A stretch of 64,000 nucleotides of DNA from assembly GCF_001312865.1 (NCBI RefSeq), contig NZ_BBER01000002.1, forward strand, positions 274,392-338,391, given 5' to 3'. Of the stretch, positions 29,664-37,806 are shown piece by piece. The position numbers and the translations under genes were made by a program. Below the pieces are notes generated by a model. The model saw only the letters and a program-made list of their open reading frames with translations, was not told where the DNA came from and made no database searches. Position 1 is the first letter of the stretch. Each line of letters begins with the position of its first letter. The stretch is from Lacticaseibacillus thailandensis DSM 22698 = JCM 13996. Its GTDB lineage: Bacteria; Bacillota; Bacilli; Lactobacillales; Lactobacillaceae.

Positions 29664-31024
29664 TTACAGTAGTCGGTTGATACGCGGATCAATGATCTGT
29701 CCGTGGGCAAGGTACTGCTGAAATTCGCCGTACGCGGGCTGCCAATCCGGGTCGTCTTTGCTCGTCAGCATGACTTTGGGGAAGAAGAACCGCTGGTCGC
29801 CGCTGACCTTACCGGTAATGGCCGCTACCAGCGGGCTCAATGTGGATAATTCCTCTAGTGAGCCGTCGAGTTGCATAATCTCGATTTGGGTCTTGGGACT
29901 CGCGCTGGTCGGGTCGTACTGGTCGTATGGCAAGTCAAAGCTGTTGTTGATGGCCGTGTAGTACGCGGGATCAAAGCCGGCATCCGCAACGGCCTGGCGC
30001 ATTGCGGGCAGGAGGTCCGCCGTCCCGGTCGAAAACGGTAATGACTTCAGCGGCCGGCGGTTCAGGAACCGGTCAGCTAGGTCACTCAAAATCGGATCGG
30101 GGTACCGCTGCCAGTAGTGAAAGTAGGTGGTGAGCACGCCGTCGTCCAGCTGGAGGTAGTCATCCAGATTAAAGTCTTGGCCAAAGAACGGAATCAGTAG
30201 CCGCGGCCGGAATTCCTTTTTGACGCTGCCGGCTTCGTACAGTTCCTTGGCGCGCTTGAGGACGCCAGTGAGAACTACTTCCATCCCGCGGGACACGGGG
30301 TGGAAATAAACTTGCTGGTACATTTGGAAGCGACTCACGATGTAGTCCTCCACCGCGTGCATCCCGCTGGGTTCAAAGGCGATGCCACCCGCGTAGGGCC
30401 GCATTACGCGCAGGATCCGGGTGAGGTCAAAGAGACCGTAGTTGGTCCCGGTGTTGTACGCGTCCCGCAGCAGGTAGTCCATTCGGTCGGCATCGATTTG
30501 GCTGCTGATCATTTGGACCACTTGGGGATTAGGGTACTGGTGGTCAATCACGCTAGCCACTTGGTCAGGGAACTCGGGGCTCACACCACGCAGGATGGCG
30601 TTCACGCGGGTATCTGGACTAGTAATAATTTCCCGGGTAATATCTTCGTGGTTGGTATGGAAGATGTGTTCAAAGGTGTGCGAATAAGCGCCGTGGCCGA
30701 TGTCGTGGAGTAGCGCAGCACACAGGGTGAGCAGCCGTTCGGAATTGTCCCACAGGCCATCTCCGGGTGTGCGGCTGGGGTAATTAGCGGCAAAGTTGTC
30801 ACAGATCTCACGCGCAATTTCGTATACGCCCAGTGAGTGGGTGAAGCGTGTGTGCTCGGCACCCTGGAAGACAATGCTACTGACACCGAGCTGATGAATG
30901 CGGCGTAAGCGTTGCATTTCGGGTGAGTTGATCAAATCGAGAATAACGCTGTCTTGCACGTGGATATAATTGTGGACCGGGTCGCGAAAGACTTTTTCGC
31001 GCGGTAATTTTTTTTATTTGCCAT
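29664..31024 (-). CDS. HD-superfamily phosphohydrolase, YwfO/dGTPase-like (frameshifted)
   Basis: About 453 residues. Motifs: HTRFTHSLGVYEIA, LLTLCAALLHDIGHGAYSHTFEH (His-Asp pair), and SSQIDADRMDYLLRDAYNTG. These fit the YwfO group of HD hydrolases, some of which hydrolyse nucleoside triphosphates. The true N-terminus is in another frame: ATG 31024 after AGGAGGGG, MANK, then a run of eight A (plus-strand T 31008-31015) where the frame changes, then LPREKVFRDPVHNYIHVQDS. Nine or six A would restore it. Transcribed with the HAD gene downstream and divergent from the DUF1934 gene. Confidence 0.88.
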
Positions 31025-31038
31025 GTAGTCCCCTCCTG

Positions 31039-31064
31039 GAAACGTTTCTACTACTTTAAGTATA
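31039..31064 (-). promoter_or_regulatory. Promoter and palindrome before the HD hydrolase
   Basis: A -10 TATACT (minus strand, 31064-31059) is followed by a perfect 10-bp palindrome GAAACGTTTC at 31039-31048, just before the ribosome site. A regulator could bind there; it does not align with a cre consensus. Confidence 0.4.
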
Positions 31065-31216
31065 GCCAAACTAGCAGTCTGCGTCACCATGCAGGGTGTT
31101 GTGCCTCATAGCTGGTGAGCGGATGGGTGGCGGAGGCAGTTGTCGGGGTCACACCATCCCCCGGTAGCCGTTGCGGCGGCTTTGGCATATAATACAGGGC
31201 AGAGAGGATGACAAGT

Positions 31217-31665
31217 ATGGACATGACACGCGGCGTCCCGGTTCAAATTCACCTTGAAACGTGGGTCAACCAGGACGGAAACAATGAACACCATGAATTT
31301 AATGAACCCGGACAACTCGTCCAAATGGGGGACACATTATATATACGCTACCGTGAACAGGCGGACGATGATTCCACCATCCCGTTACTTTTAAGATCGC
31401 TGGGGCTGACTCCGTGATGCTCACCCGTGGTAACGCGGAAACCGACACCCGGCTGCAGCTACAGTTCGAAGCCGAAAAAGCCGTGGTGGCACGGTACACG
31501 ACCCCGTACGGTATAATTCCCGTGCAGACCATTACGCCACGGATGGATGTGGCCTATACCAGCGCACCACTGAATGGTGAGGTGTACATCGAGTACCGGC
31601 TTGATGCGAACAAGCAACACTTGGGTGATTACCGCCTGCACCTGAACTTTACTGGAGCCAATTAA
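31217..31665 (+). CDS. DUF1934 (YwiB-like) beta-barrel protein (frameshifted)
   Basis: About 149 residues, calycin-like fold expected. It begins MTRGVPVQIHLETWVNQDG and continues FNEPGQLVQMGDTLYIRYRE, then, after a shift near 31386 repaired by one base, VTFKIAGADSVMLTRGNAETDTRLQLQFE and ATYTTPYG-like VARYTTPYGIIPV, and EVYIEYRLDANKQHLGDYRLHL. Such proteins are widespread next to rpoE and HD-hydrolase genes but have no known function. GAGG at 31203-31207 fits ATG 31217 better than 31208. Cytoplasmic. Confidence 0.8.
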
Positions 31666-31721
31666 ATTAACGTGAACGCGCAGCTAAATGTCACAAATGT
31701 GGTATGCTACTATTGATATGT

Positions 31722-31752
31722 AGATGGTTCGCTGGTATCATTGAACCTATCT
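31722..31752 (+). promoter_or_regulatory. Leader hairpin before rpoE
   Basis: AGATGGTTC (31722-31730) pairs with GAACC-ATCT (31743-31752, one bulged T). It lies after an extended -10 (TGG TATGCT) and before the ribosome site, with no T run, so it is an mRNA leader structure rather than a terminator. Confidence 0.4.
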
Positions 31753-31780
31753 GCGAAAACGGGAAAGGGGCGCGACTAAC

Positions 31781-32362
31781 TTGAAACTGGAAGTATTCCA
31801 AGACGCCGACAAAAGCGAGCTGTCCTTAATTGAGGTTGCACGCGCAATCTTAAATGAAAAGGGCGAACCAATTGCGTTTGCTGATCTGGTCAATCAAATT
31901 CAGACCTACTTGGGCCGGAGTGACGAAGAAATTCGTGAACGCTTGCCACAGTTTTATACTGATGTGAACGAAGATGGTGAGTTTATCTCGCTGGGTGAGA
32001 ACGTCTGGGGGCTGCGCTCCTGGTATCCATACGAATCCGTCGACGAAGAGGTTAACCACCCCGAAGACGAAGAAGGGGCGCCCCAGCGCAAGAAGCGTAA
32101 GAAGGTCAACGCCTTCTTGGCTGACGTTGCTGATGACGATGACGTCATTGATTACAACGCCGATGATCCTGAAGACGATGATCTTGACGATACTGACGAT
32201 GACTACGATGACGGTGAAGCTGGTTATGCGGACGACGACGATGCGGCTGTCGATGATGATGCCGACGAAACGGACGACACGCCAGACAAGCTGCCAGATG
32301 GTATCGAAGGTCAGTTAGCTGAGTTTAGCGATGACGATGATGATACTGATTATGATGATTAG
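31781..32362 (+). CDS. rpoE: DNA-directed RNA polymerase delta subunit
   Basis: Gram-positive RNA polymerase accessory subunit that speeds core recycling. The N-terminal HARE-HTH domain occupies residues 1-90 ([26 protein letters not shown], then [16 protein letters not shown]); the rest is a disordered, extremely acidic tail rich in Asp ([27 protein letters not shown]). Length 193. The start codon is TTG at 31781 with GGGAAAGGGG upstream; no ATG fits. The next gene is pyrG, the usual neighbour, but a terminator and a separate promoter lie between. Confidence 0.95.
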   Translation: MKLEVFQDADKSELSLIEVARAILNEKGEPIAFADLVNQIQTYLGRSDEEIRERLPQFYTDVNEDGEFISLGENVWGLRSWYPYESVDEEVNHPEDEEGAPQRKKRKKVNAFLADVADDDDVIDYNADDPEDDDLDDTDDDYDDGEAGYADDDDAAVDDDADETDDTPDKLPDGIEGQLAEFSDDDDDTDYDD

Positions 32363-32376
32363 ATAGTATGACTGTG

Positions 32377-32405
32377 GGGCCGCGTAATGGACGTGGCCCT
32401 ATTAT
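32377..32405 (+). terminator. Terminator after rpoE
   Basis: GGGCCGCGT pairs with ACGTGGCCC (one G-U pair) around AATGG, followed by TATTATTAT. Confidence 0.65.
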
Positions 32406-32501
32406 TATGCGCAGGTTAGGCGTTATTGGTGCTGTGAGTCTGCAGCAGGCGACCAACCCGGTATGGGGTTGACCGTCCTTGATATCCCTGCCGGTAATCC
32501 C

Positions 32502-32618
32502 TTGACTTTGGCATGTCATCCCGGTAATATACTTATTGGGCACTCTGCAGAACCTATGTAGAGTCAATCGGTTACAAGCTCCCTATTCCATTGTGAATGG
32601 GGAGCTTGTTTTTTTTGT
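32502..32618 (+). promoter_or_regulatory. pyrG promoter and CTP-responsive attenuator
   Basis: TTGACT (32502-32507) and TAATAT (32525-32530) have a perfect 17-bp spacer. The likely start, GGGC at 32538-32541, lies 8 bp downstream of the -10. A small hairpin (ACTCTGCA with TGTAGAGT) follows, then a terminator: ACAAGCTCCCTATTC pairs with GAATGGGGAGCTTGT, then eight T. GGGC at +1 and CUCCC in the upstream arm of the terminator are the hallmarks of the Bacillus subtilis pyrG mechanism, in which low CTP makes polymerase stutter extra G residues that pair with the pyrimidine arm and prevent termination. Confidence 0.85.
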
Positions 32619-32690
32619 TTTTGTTTTTCCCCGCGGTAAAGTCGTTGTTGGCTGTCGTGGCGACACGCAGTCTAGGATAGGAGAGTTGAT

Positions 32691-34286
32691 ATGACCAAGT
32701 ATATTTTTGTCACTGGTGGCGTTGTTAGTTCCCTGGGCAAGGGGATTGTTGCCGCATCACTTGGCCGCCTGTTGAAGAGTCGCGGTCTCAAAGTTACCAT
32801 TCAGAAGTTTGATCCATATTTGAACGTCGATCCCGGTACCATGAACCCTTACCAGCATGGTGAAGTGTTCGTGACCGACGATGGCGCCGAAACGGACCTG
32901 GATTTGGGTCACTACGAGCGGTTTATCGATATCAACTTGAACAAATACAGTAACTTCACGGCTGGTAAAATTTATTCGGAAGTTTTGCAGCGTGAACGTC
33001 ACGGTGAATACCTGGGCGGGACGGTGCAGGTAATCCCACACGTCACTAACATGATTAAGGAAAAGATTATGCGTGCCGCGAAGCACACTGATTCGGATGT
33101 TATCATCACCGAAATCGGTGGTACCGTGGGTGACATTGAAAGTGAACCATTCTTGGAAGCTATTCGTCAGATGAAGGCGGATGTGGGCGCTGAAAACACC
33201 TTCTACATCCACGCTTCCTTGGTACCATACTTGCGGGCTGCCGCTGAACTCAAGACCAAGCCAACGCAGCACACCGTCAAGGAACTGCGTAGCATCGGGA
33301 TTCAGCCGAACATGTTGGTTTTGCGGACGGAAAAGCCCGTCACCGACGAAATGAAGCAGAAGATTGCCATGTTTACGGACGTGCCGACGGAAGCCGTTAT
33401 TGAGTCGCGGGATGTGCCCACCATTTACTCAATCGTGCGCAAGCTGAACGAACAGGGCATGGACCAATACGTGGTTGACCACCTGGGCTTGAAGACGAAG
33501 CCGGCTGACATTAGCGACTTTGTTGAGTTGGAGCACCGGGTGCAGAACTTGCAGGGGAGCGTTAAGATTGCCCTCGTCGGTAAGTATGTTTCCCTCAAAG
33601 GCGCCTACATTTCCGTGGCTGAAGCGCTGCGGGCTGCCGGATACAGCTTCAACACCAAGATTGAGCTCAACTCCCTCCAGGCTGAAGACGTGACCGATGA
33701 AAACGCGGACGAGTTGCTGGGGGATGCGGATGGCATTCTAGTTCCTGGTGGCTTTGGTGACCGGGGTCTGGAAGGCAAAATTGCTGCTATTCGCTACGCA
33801 CGTGAGCATGACGTCCCGTTCCTGGGCATTTGCTTGGGGATGCAGATGGCGTCGATCGAATTTGCCCGGGATGTGGTTGGAATCAAGGATGCCATCAGCA
33901 CCGAAACTGCGGATCACGGTACCCCAATTATTGATATTCTGCCTGACCAGGAAAACGTGGAAAACATGGGCGGTACCTTGCGTTTGGGGCTGTATCCATG
34001 TGACCTGAAGCCGGGTTCAGTTGCCGCCGCTGCATACGGCAACGTTAAGGAAGTACAGAAGCGTCATCGTCACCGTTACGAGTTCAACACGAAGTACCGC
34101 GCTCAGCTTGAGGCCAAAGGGTTGGTGTTCTCCGGTACGAGTCCTGATAACCGGCTGATGGAAGTCATCGAGTTGCCGACCAACAAGTTCTTTGTTGCTA
34201 GTCAGTACCACCCAGAATTCCAGTCTCGGCCAACGAAGCCAGAACCACTATTCAAGGCGTTCATCAAGGCCGCGGGGAACTTCTAA
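32691..34286 (+). CDS. pyrG: CTP synthase
   Basis: Converts UTP, ATP and glutamine to CTP. The synthetase domain (residues 1-265) starts [24 protein letters not shown] and holds [21 protein letters not shown] with the CTP/UTP-binding residues; the glutaminase domain has the nucleophile Cys in [17 protein letters not shown] and His/Glu in [11 protein letters not shown]. 531 residues, fully intact, one of the few long genes here without an indel. AGGAGAG precedes ATG 32691. Expression is controlled by the leader attenuator upstream; a terminator follows. Confidence 0.98.
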   Translation: MTKYIFVTGGVVSSLGKGIVAASLGRLLKSRGLKVTIQKFDPYLNVDPGTMNPYQHGEVFVTDDGAETDLDLGHYERFIDINLNKYSNFTAGKIYSEVLQRERHGEYLGGTVQVIPHVTNMIKEKIMRAAKHTDSDVIITEIGGTVGDIESEPFLEAIRQMKADVGAENTFYIHASLVPYLRAAAELKTKPTQHTVKELRSIGIQPNMLVLRTEKPVTDEMKQKIAMFTDVPTEAVIESRDVPTIYSIVRKLNEQGMDQYVVDHLGLKTKPADISDFVELEHRVQNLQGSVKIALVGKYVSLKGAYISVAEALRAAGYSFNTKIELNSLQAEDVTDENADELLGDADGILVPGGFGDRGLEGKIAAIRYAREHDVPFLGICLGMQMASIEFARDVVGIKDAISTETADHGTPIIDILPDQENVENMGGTLRLGLYPCDLKPGSVAAAAYGNVKEVQKRHRHRYEFNTKYRAQLEAKGLVFSGTSPDNRLMEVIELPTNKFFVASQYHPEFQSRPTKPEPLFKAFIKAAGNF

Positions 34287-34324
34287 AGAAAGTTAAATAA
34301 TTAATCTGTAGTTTTGTTTAAGAG

Positions 34325-34355
34325 GGGCGGCGCTTGCTTTTAGCGCCGCCCTTCT
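34325..34355 (+). terminator. Terminator after pyrG
   Basis: GGGCGGCGCT pairs with AGCGCCGCCC around TGCTTTT, followed by TTCT; strong stem with a weak T tail. Confidence 0.8.
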
Positions 34356-34541
34356 ATAAACTGGAATAATGAGTGAAGTTGGTAACCTGACATTAAAGAA
34401 CGGCCACAGGTAAACGCTTGCAGGCCGCCCAGGGTGGCGAATCGTCATCTTGCTCATTTGGTTATCGCGCCCGTCAGCGGGTTCACGGATAAATTCAACA
34501 ATTAAACGTTACGAAATGATTTTCAACGAGGAATTTTTTTG

Positions 34542-35811
34542 ATGGAAAAAAATGCTGATTCATGGGGGGAAGAGACTGTCTGGCGAGGTCACAATTGGTG
34601 GCGCTAAAAACAGCACTGTTGCGCTGATTCCCGCTGCCATCCTGTCCCGGACACCAGTACTGCTAACTGGGGTGCCACATATCCAGGATGTTTACAACTT
34701 GATGAGTATCCTGGCTGAGATGAATGTGACCTCTGACTTCAGTGGTAATGACCTACGCATTGACCCGACGCAGATCGTGATGACCGATCTCCCCAGTGGG
34801 AAAATCAAGAGCCTGCGGGCGTCTTATTACTTTATGGGCGCCATGTTGGGCCGCTTTGGACATGCGGTCGTGGGGTTGCCTGGTGGTGATGACATTGGGC
34901 CGCGGCCAATTGACCAACACATTAAGGGGTTCGAGGCCCTGGGTGCCAAAGTGGCGGACCATAACGGGGCCATTGTTTTAAATGCGCCTGAAGACGGCCT
35001 GCATGGAGCACATATTTTCCTCGACATGGTGTCGGTGGGGGCAACCATCAATATCATTCTTGCGGCGGTCACTGCCCACGGACAGACGGTTATTGAGAAC
35101 GTTGCACGGGAGCCGGAAATTATTGACCTCGCTACGTACCTCAACAATATGGGCGCGACGATTCGTGGTGCCGGTACTGACGTGATTCGCATTGAAGGTG
35201 CCAGTCGGTTGGCGGCGAACAACGCGCATACCATCATTCCTGACCGTATTGAGGCGGGCACGTACTTGTCCATTGCGGCAGCCCAGGGTGACGGTATCCT
35301 GGTCAAGAACATCATTGCGGAACACCTGGATTCTTTTTTTGGCCAAGTTAGAGGAAATGGGTGTGGTCATGGATGTAGGGGAAGATTCCATCTTTGTATA
35401 CCCTTCCGGTGAGCTTCACGGCGTGACGATTAAGACTGCGCCATACCCCGCTTTGCCACTGACCTCCAGCAACCGTTGACTCCGTTATTGATGAAAGCCG
35501 ACGGGGAGGCGATGGTGATCGACACCATCTATCCCAAACGGACCCGGCACGTGCCGGAACTCCTCAAGATGGGAGCTAACATCAGGGTGGAGGATGATCA
35601 CATCAAGATTCGTCACTGCGACCAACTGACCGGCGCGACGGTTGCGGCTGAAGAGATTCGGGCCGGCGCGTGCTTAATGCTGGCCGGGTTGATGGCGCAG
35701 GGCGAAACGACCATCACCAAAGTCGATAACATTCTCCGCGGTTATGACCGTGTGGTAATGAAGTTGCAAGGCTTGGGCGCGGACGTTCAGCTAGTGGACA
35801 GCGCCAGCTGA
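34542..35811 (+). CDS. murA: UDP-GlcNAc 1-carboxyvinyltransferase with Asp in place of the active Cys (three frameshifts)
   Basis: First committed step of peptidoglycan synthesis. Motifs: [61 protein letters not shown], and a C-terminal [17 protein letters not shown]. The loop that normally reads PGGC carries GAT at 34888-34890, so PGGD: the Cys attacked by fosfomycin is Asp, a change known to give natural resistance in other bacteria. The frame breaks in seven A at 34546-34552 (start MEKMLIHGG with six), seven T at 35334-35340 ([14 protein letters not shown] with six) and near 35453 (one base missing; [17 protein letters not shown]). About 421 residues. GAGGA precedes ATG 34542. Confidence 0.92.
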
Positions 35812-35907
35812 AAATTGCCAAAAGTGCGCATTCGTGTTAACATACTACAGTTAAGATAATAAGAATCTCTGGGTCAGGCAATGGCTCAGGGCGAAGGAGA
35901 AATGATC

Positions 35908-36159
35908 ATGAAGCAAGGAATTCACCCAGATTATCACCAGGTCGTATTCATGGACTCAACGACTGGTTACAAGTTTATTGCTGGCTCCACTAAGACCAGC
36001 AGCGAGACTGTCACCATGGACGATGGTAAGGAATACCCATTGGTTCGTGTTGAAACGACGTCTGACTCCCACCCGTTCTACACTGGCAAGCAGAAGTTTG
36101 CTAAGGCGGATGGCCGTGTTGAGCGGTTCAACAAGAAGTACGGTTTTACGAGCAAGTAA
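35908..36159 (+). CDS. rpmE2: Ribosomal protein L31, type B
   Basis: An 83-residue zinc-independent (type B) L31: [23 protein letters not shown] has no CxxC motif, and the C-terminal [25 protein letters not shown] is the type B extension. It bridges the subunits of the ribosome. The start at 35908 lies 8 bp after AAGGAG; an ATG at 35881 in frame is not preceded by a site. The murA-rpmE2 order is conserved in lactobacilli. A terminator follows, then the long non-coding block. Confidence 0.95.
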   Translation: MKQGIHPDYHQVVFMDSTTGYKFIAGSTKTSSETVTMDDGKEYPLVRVETTSDSHPFYTGKQKFAKADGRVERFNKKYGFTSK

Positions 36160-36171
36160 TGATGTACTTAT

Positions 36172-36198
36172 AAAATCCCGGTTAGCGCCGGGGTTTTT
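36172..36198 (+). terminator. Terminator after rpmE2
   Basis: AATCCCGG pairs with CCGGGGTT (one G-U pair) around TTAGCG, then five T. Confidence 0.82.
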
Positions 36199-36282
36199 GT
36201 TTGGGCAAAAAAAGGTAGCGCGTCTGGCTATTAAATCACGTTTAGCTTTACTTATATGTCAATAAGCTCTTGCTAATGAACG

Positions 36283-36346
36283 GCCAAAAAAATAAAAATT
36301 ATCCTGTGATAAATTGGCGCGTTCACGGATAATAATTTGGTATTAT
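36283..36346 (+). promoter_or_regulatory. Promoter region of sRNA copy 1
   Basis: ATTTGG directly before TATTAT (36341-36346) forms an extended -10. GCCAAAAAAATAAAAATT begins at 36283, 58 bp before the -10. The second sRNA copy has the same -10 context and an equivalent GCCAAAATAAAAAAAT element 56 bp upstream, while the sequence between differs, so both parts look selected. Confidence 0.5.
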
Positions 36347-36352
36347 AAGTTG

Positions 36353-36445
36353 CGTAGAGAGGCGCAAGCCAAACTCAAACCTAAACTTACACTCCCCAAA
36401 AAAAAGTTCCCCCAAACTTTTCCTCCGCTAGCGGAGGTTTTTTTT
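36353..36445 (+). ncRNA. Candidate small RNA, copy 1 (C-rich, terminated)
   Basis: A transcript of about 93 nt is predicted from near 36353. It has a 5' hairpin (TTGCG with CGCAA, loop TAGAGAGG), a long unpaired pyrimidine- and A-rich stretch with CTCCCC and TTCCCCC, and a terminator CCTCCGC-TA-GCGGAGG plus eight T (36422-36445). No start codon, ribosome site or reading frame fits. Unpaired UCCCC motifs of this kind pair with Shine-Dalgarno sequences in known Gram-positive regulatory RNAs. A second copy at 37193-37284 keeps the C-rich part and terminator almost unchanged. Confidence 0.6.
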
Positions 36446-36450
36446 ACTCT

Positions 36451-36716
36451 CAGTTAGGACTTTGTCCTTACTGAGAGTTAACTCGGAGCAATGGCCAAGC
36501 CATTGCGAGAGACTGTAGCATTGGCTGGCTTGAGCGCAGATGGCGAAGAACTAGCGGAGTGTCGATGGTCAGTTAGGACTTTGTCCTCACTGAGAGTTAA
36601 CTCGGAGTAATGGCCAAGCCATTGCGAGAGATTGTAGCATTGGCTGGCTTGACCGCTGATGGCTGAAAGCTAGCGGAATGGCGATGCCCAGTACGGACAT
36701 TGTCCTTACTAGGAAA
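36451..36716 (+). repeat. Tandem 119-bp palindrome-bearing repeats, array 1
   Basis: CAGTTAGGAC recurs at 36451 and 36570 and as CAGTACGGAC at 36689, a constant period of 119 bp: two full units and a part. Each unit contains a palindrome of CTCAGT-AGGAC-GTCCT-ACTGAG type and a second hairpin GCAATGG-CCAAG-CCATTGC, then a diverged tail with (C/G)TAGCGGA. As 119 is not a multiple of three the units do not encode protein repeats. The array begins 6 bp after the sRNA terminator. Confidence 0.85.
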
Positions 36717-37124
36717 ATTATCTGTGATCGCTCGGTGAGGTGAGGATAAGTTTGAATCCCTGCCACGCACCCCAAGGACTGATGATGATGCCCCCCGCTG
36801 TGGGTGGGTGACACAAGATTGTAGGATTGTTAGGTTGTCGTTAAAGACAGTCAGTGCGCTGTTTGTCGGGGTATTAATGGTGTGACTACTTTTATGTGTG
36901 AAGTAAATCACATAAATTTACGTTTATTATAACTAGCCAGATGTGTCAATGTTGTGGTATCGTTTACGGACGGATGGCCGTCACGAATATGATTTCTTGG
37001 TGGCGCTGTCGACGTTACACAGGGATAATCGTTGTATTTGCAACGTTTATTGACAAGGGTGACAGAAGTGTCCGCCACAGCATTATTTAACTAATGGTAC
37101 TATAAATAAATTATTATAAAGTTC
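36717..37124. other. Non-coding stretch between the two repeat arrays
   Basis: No gene is supported: the minus-strand frame at 36597-36911 runs across the repeats and lacks any family. An inverted repeat TTTATGTG-N10-CACATAAA lies at 36891-36916. The right part (about 37080-37180) is very A+T rich compared with the rest of the window and leads into the promoter of sRNA copy 2. Confidence 0.6.
36891..36916. promoter_or_regulatory. Operator-like inverted repeat
   Basis: TTTATGTG and CACATAAA are perfect complements separated by 10 bp. The arm length and spacing suit a dimeric DNA-binding protein. No T run follows, so it is not a terminator. Confidence 0.35.
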
Positions 37125-37186
37125 GCCAAAATAAAAAAATATATTTATTGATGTTGCTGAGCACAGCTTGTTAGATTTGGTACTAT
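37125..37186 (+). promoter_or_regulatory. Promoter region of sRNA copy 2
   Basis: ATTTGG before TACTAT (37181-37186), with GCCAAAATAAAAAAAT from 37125, 56 bp upstream. Layout equals that of copy 1, including the A-rich element one would expect from an UP element or activator site. Confidence 0.5.
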
Positions 37187-37192
37187 ATAACT

Positions 37193-37284
37193 TGTAGAGA
37201 GGCATCAGCCTATCTCAAACCTAAACTTACACTCCCCAAAAAAAGTTCCCCCAAACTTTCCTCCGCTTGCGGAGGTTTTTTTTT
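37193..37284 (+). ncRNA. Candidate small RNA, copy 2
   Basis: About 92 nt. The C-rich core (CTCAAACCTAAACTTACACT, then CCCCAAAAAAAGTTCCCCC) is nearly identical to copy 1, one A shorter; the terminator CCTCCGC-TT-GCGGAGG with nine T differs only in its loop. The 5' 25 nt differ, yet both keep TAGAGAGG; here AGAGGC can pair with GCCTATCT. Two paralogues with a fixed core and a variable 5' part are typical of sRNA families that share targets but are regulated or structured differently. Confidence 0.6.
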
Positions 37285-37289
37285 ACTCC

Positions 37290-37556
37290 CAGTTAGGACA
37301 TTGTCCTTACTGAGAGTTAACTCGGAGCAATGGCTAAGCCATTGCGAGAGACTGTAGCATTGGCTGGTTTGACCGCTGATGGCGAAAAGCTAGCGGAATG
37401 GCGATGCCTGGTAAGGACATTGTCTTTATGTCCCTACTGGGAGCTAACTCGGAACAATGGCCGAGACTGTAGCGTTGGCTGACTAGATGGCTGATGATGG
37501 AAAAGAATAGGAATACCGATGGCCATTAGGGACATTGTCCTTACTGGGAGACATCT
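37290..37556 (+). repeat. Tandem palindrome-bearing repeats, array 2
   Basis: Units start at 37290 (CAGTTAGGAC), 37409 (TGGTAAGGAC, 119 bp later) and 37524 (CATTAGGGAC, 115 bp later). The first unit is close to those of array 1, including GAGTTAACTCGGAGCAATGG and CCATTGCGAGAGACTGTAGC; the second and third have decayed. It lies at the same distance (6 bp) from the terminator of sRNA copy 2 as array 1 from copy 1, so sRNA and array were duplicated together. Confidence 0.82.
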
Positions 37557-37806
37557 CGGTGCCAGGACAGCTAACTACACAATCAGCGACCTTTCCCGGC
37601 GCGAAACTAAATGCATTTTGCCATTTGCGCGCCAAAATCCTCACGGTGAGGAAATGCTTCTGTTAAACTGTTCATGTTAGTCGATTTGCGCGGGGCTGAA
37701 ACTGCCAGGTACCGAGCTGGAATGTCGAGGCCAAAGTGGTCCTGGGCATCCCAGCCCGTCCCATTCTGTCTCTGAACGCTCCGCTCTGCTGATTGGAGGG
37801 CAGAAT

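Noticed and set aside
31039..31048. GAAACGTTTC as a cre site
   Set aside because: The palindrome is centred one base off the cre pattern, so CcpA binding is not supported; kept only as an unassigned palindrome.
31781..32362. Acidic Asp-rich repeat in rpoE as a novel low-complexity protein
   Set aside because: An acidic disordered tail is the normal C-terminus of the RNA polymerase delta subunit.
36597..36911. Minus-strand 104-codon frame across repeat array 1
   Set aside because: Crosses units whose 119-bp period breaks any repeat frame, lacks a ribosome site and shows no recognisable fold.
36451..37556. The repeats as a CRISPR array
   Set aside because: The repeat period is 119 bp with similarity along the whole unit, not short repeats with unique spacers, and no cas genes are present.
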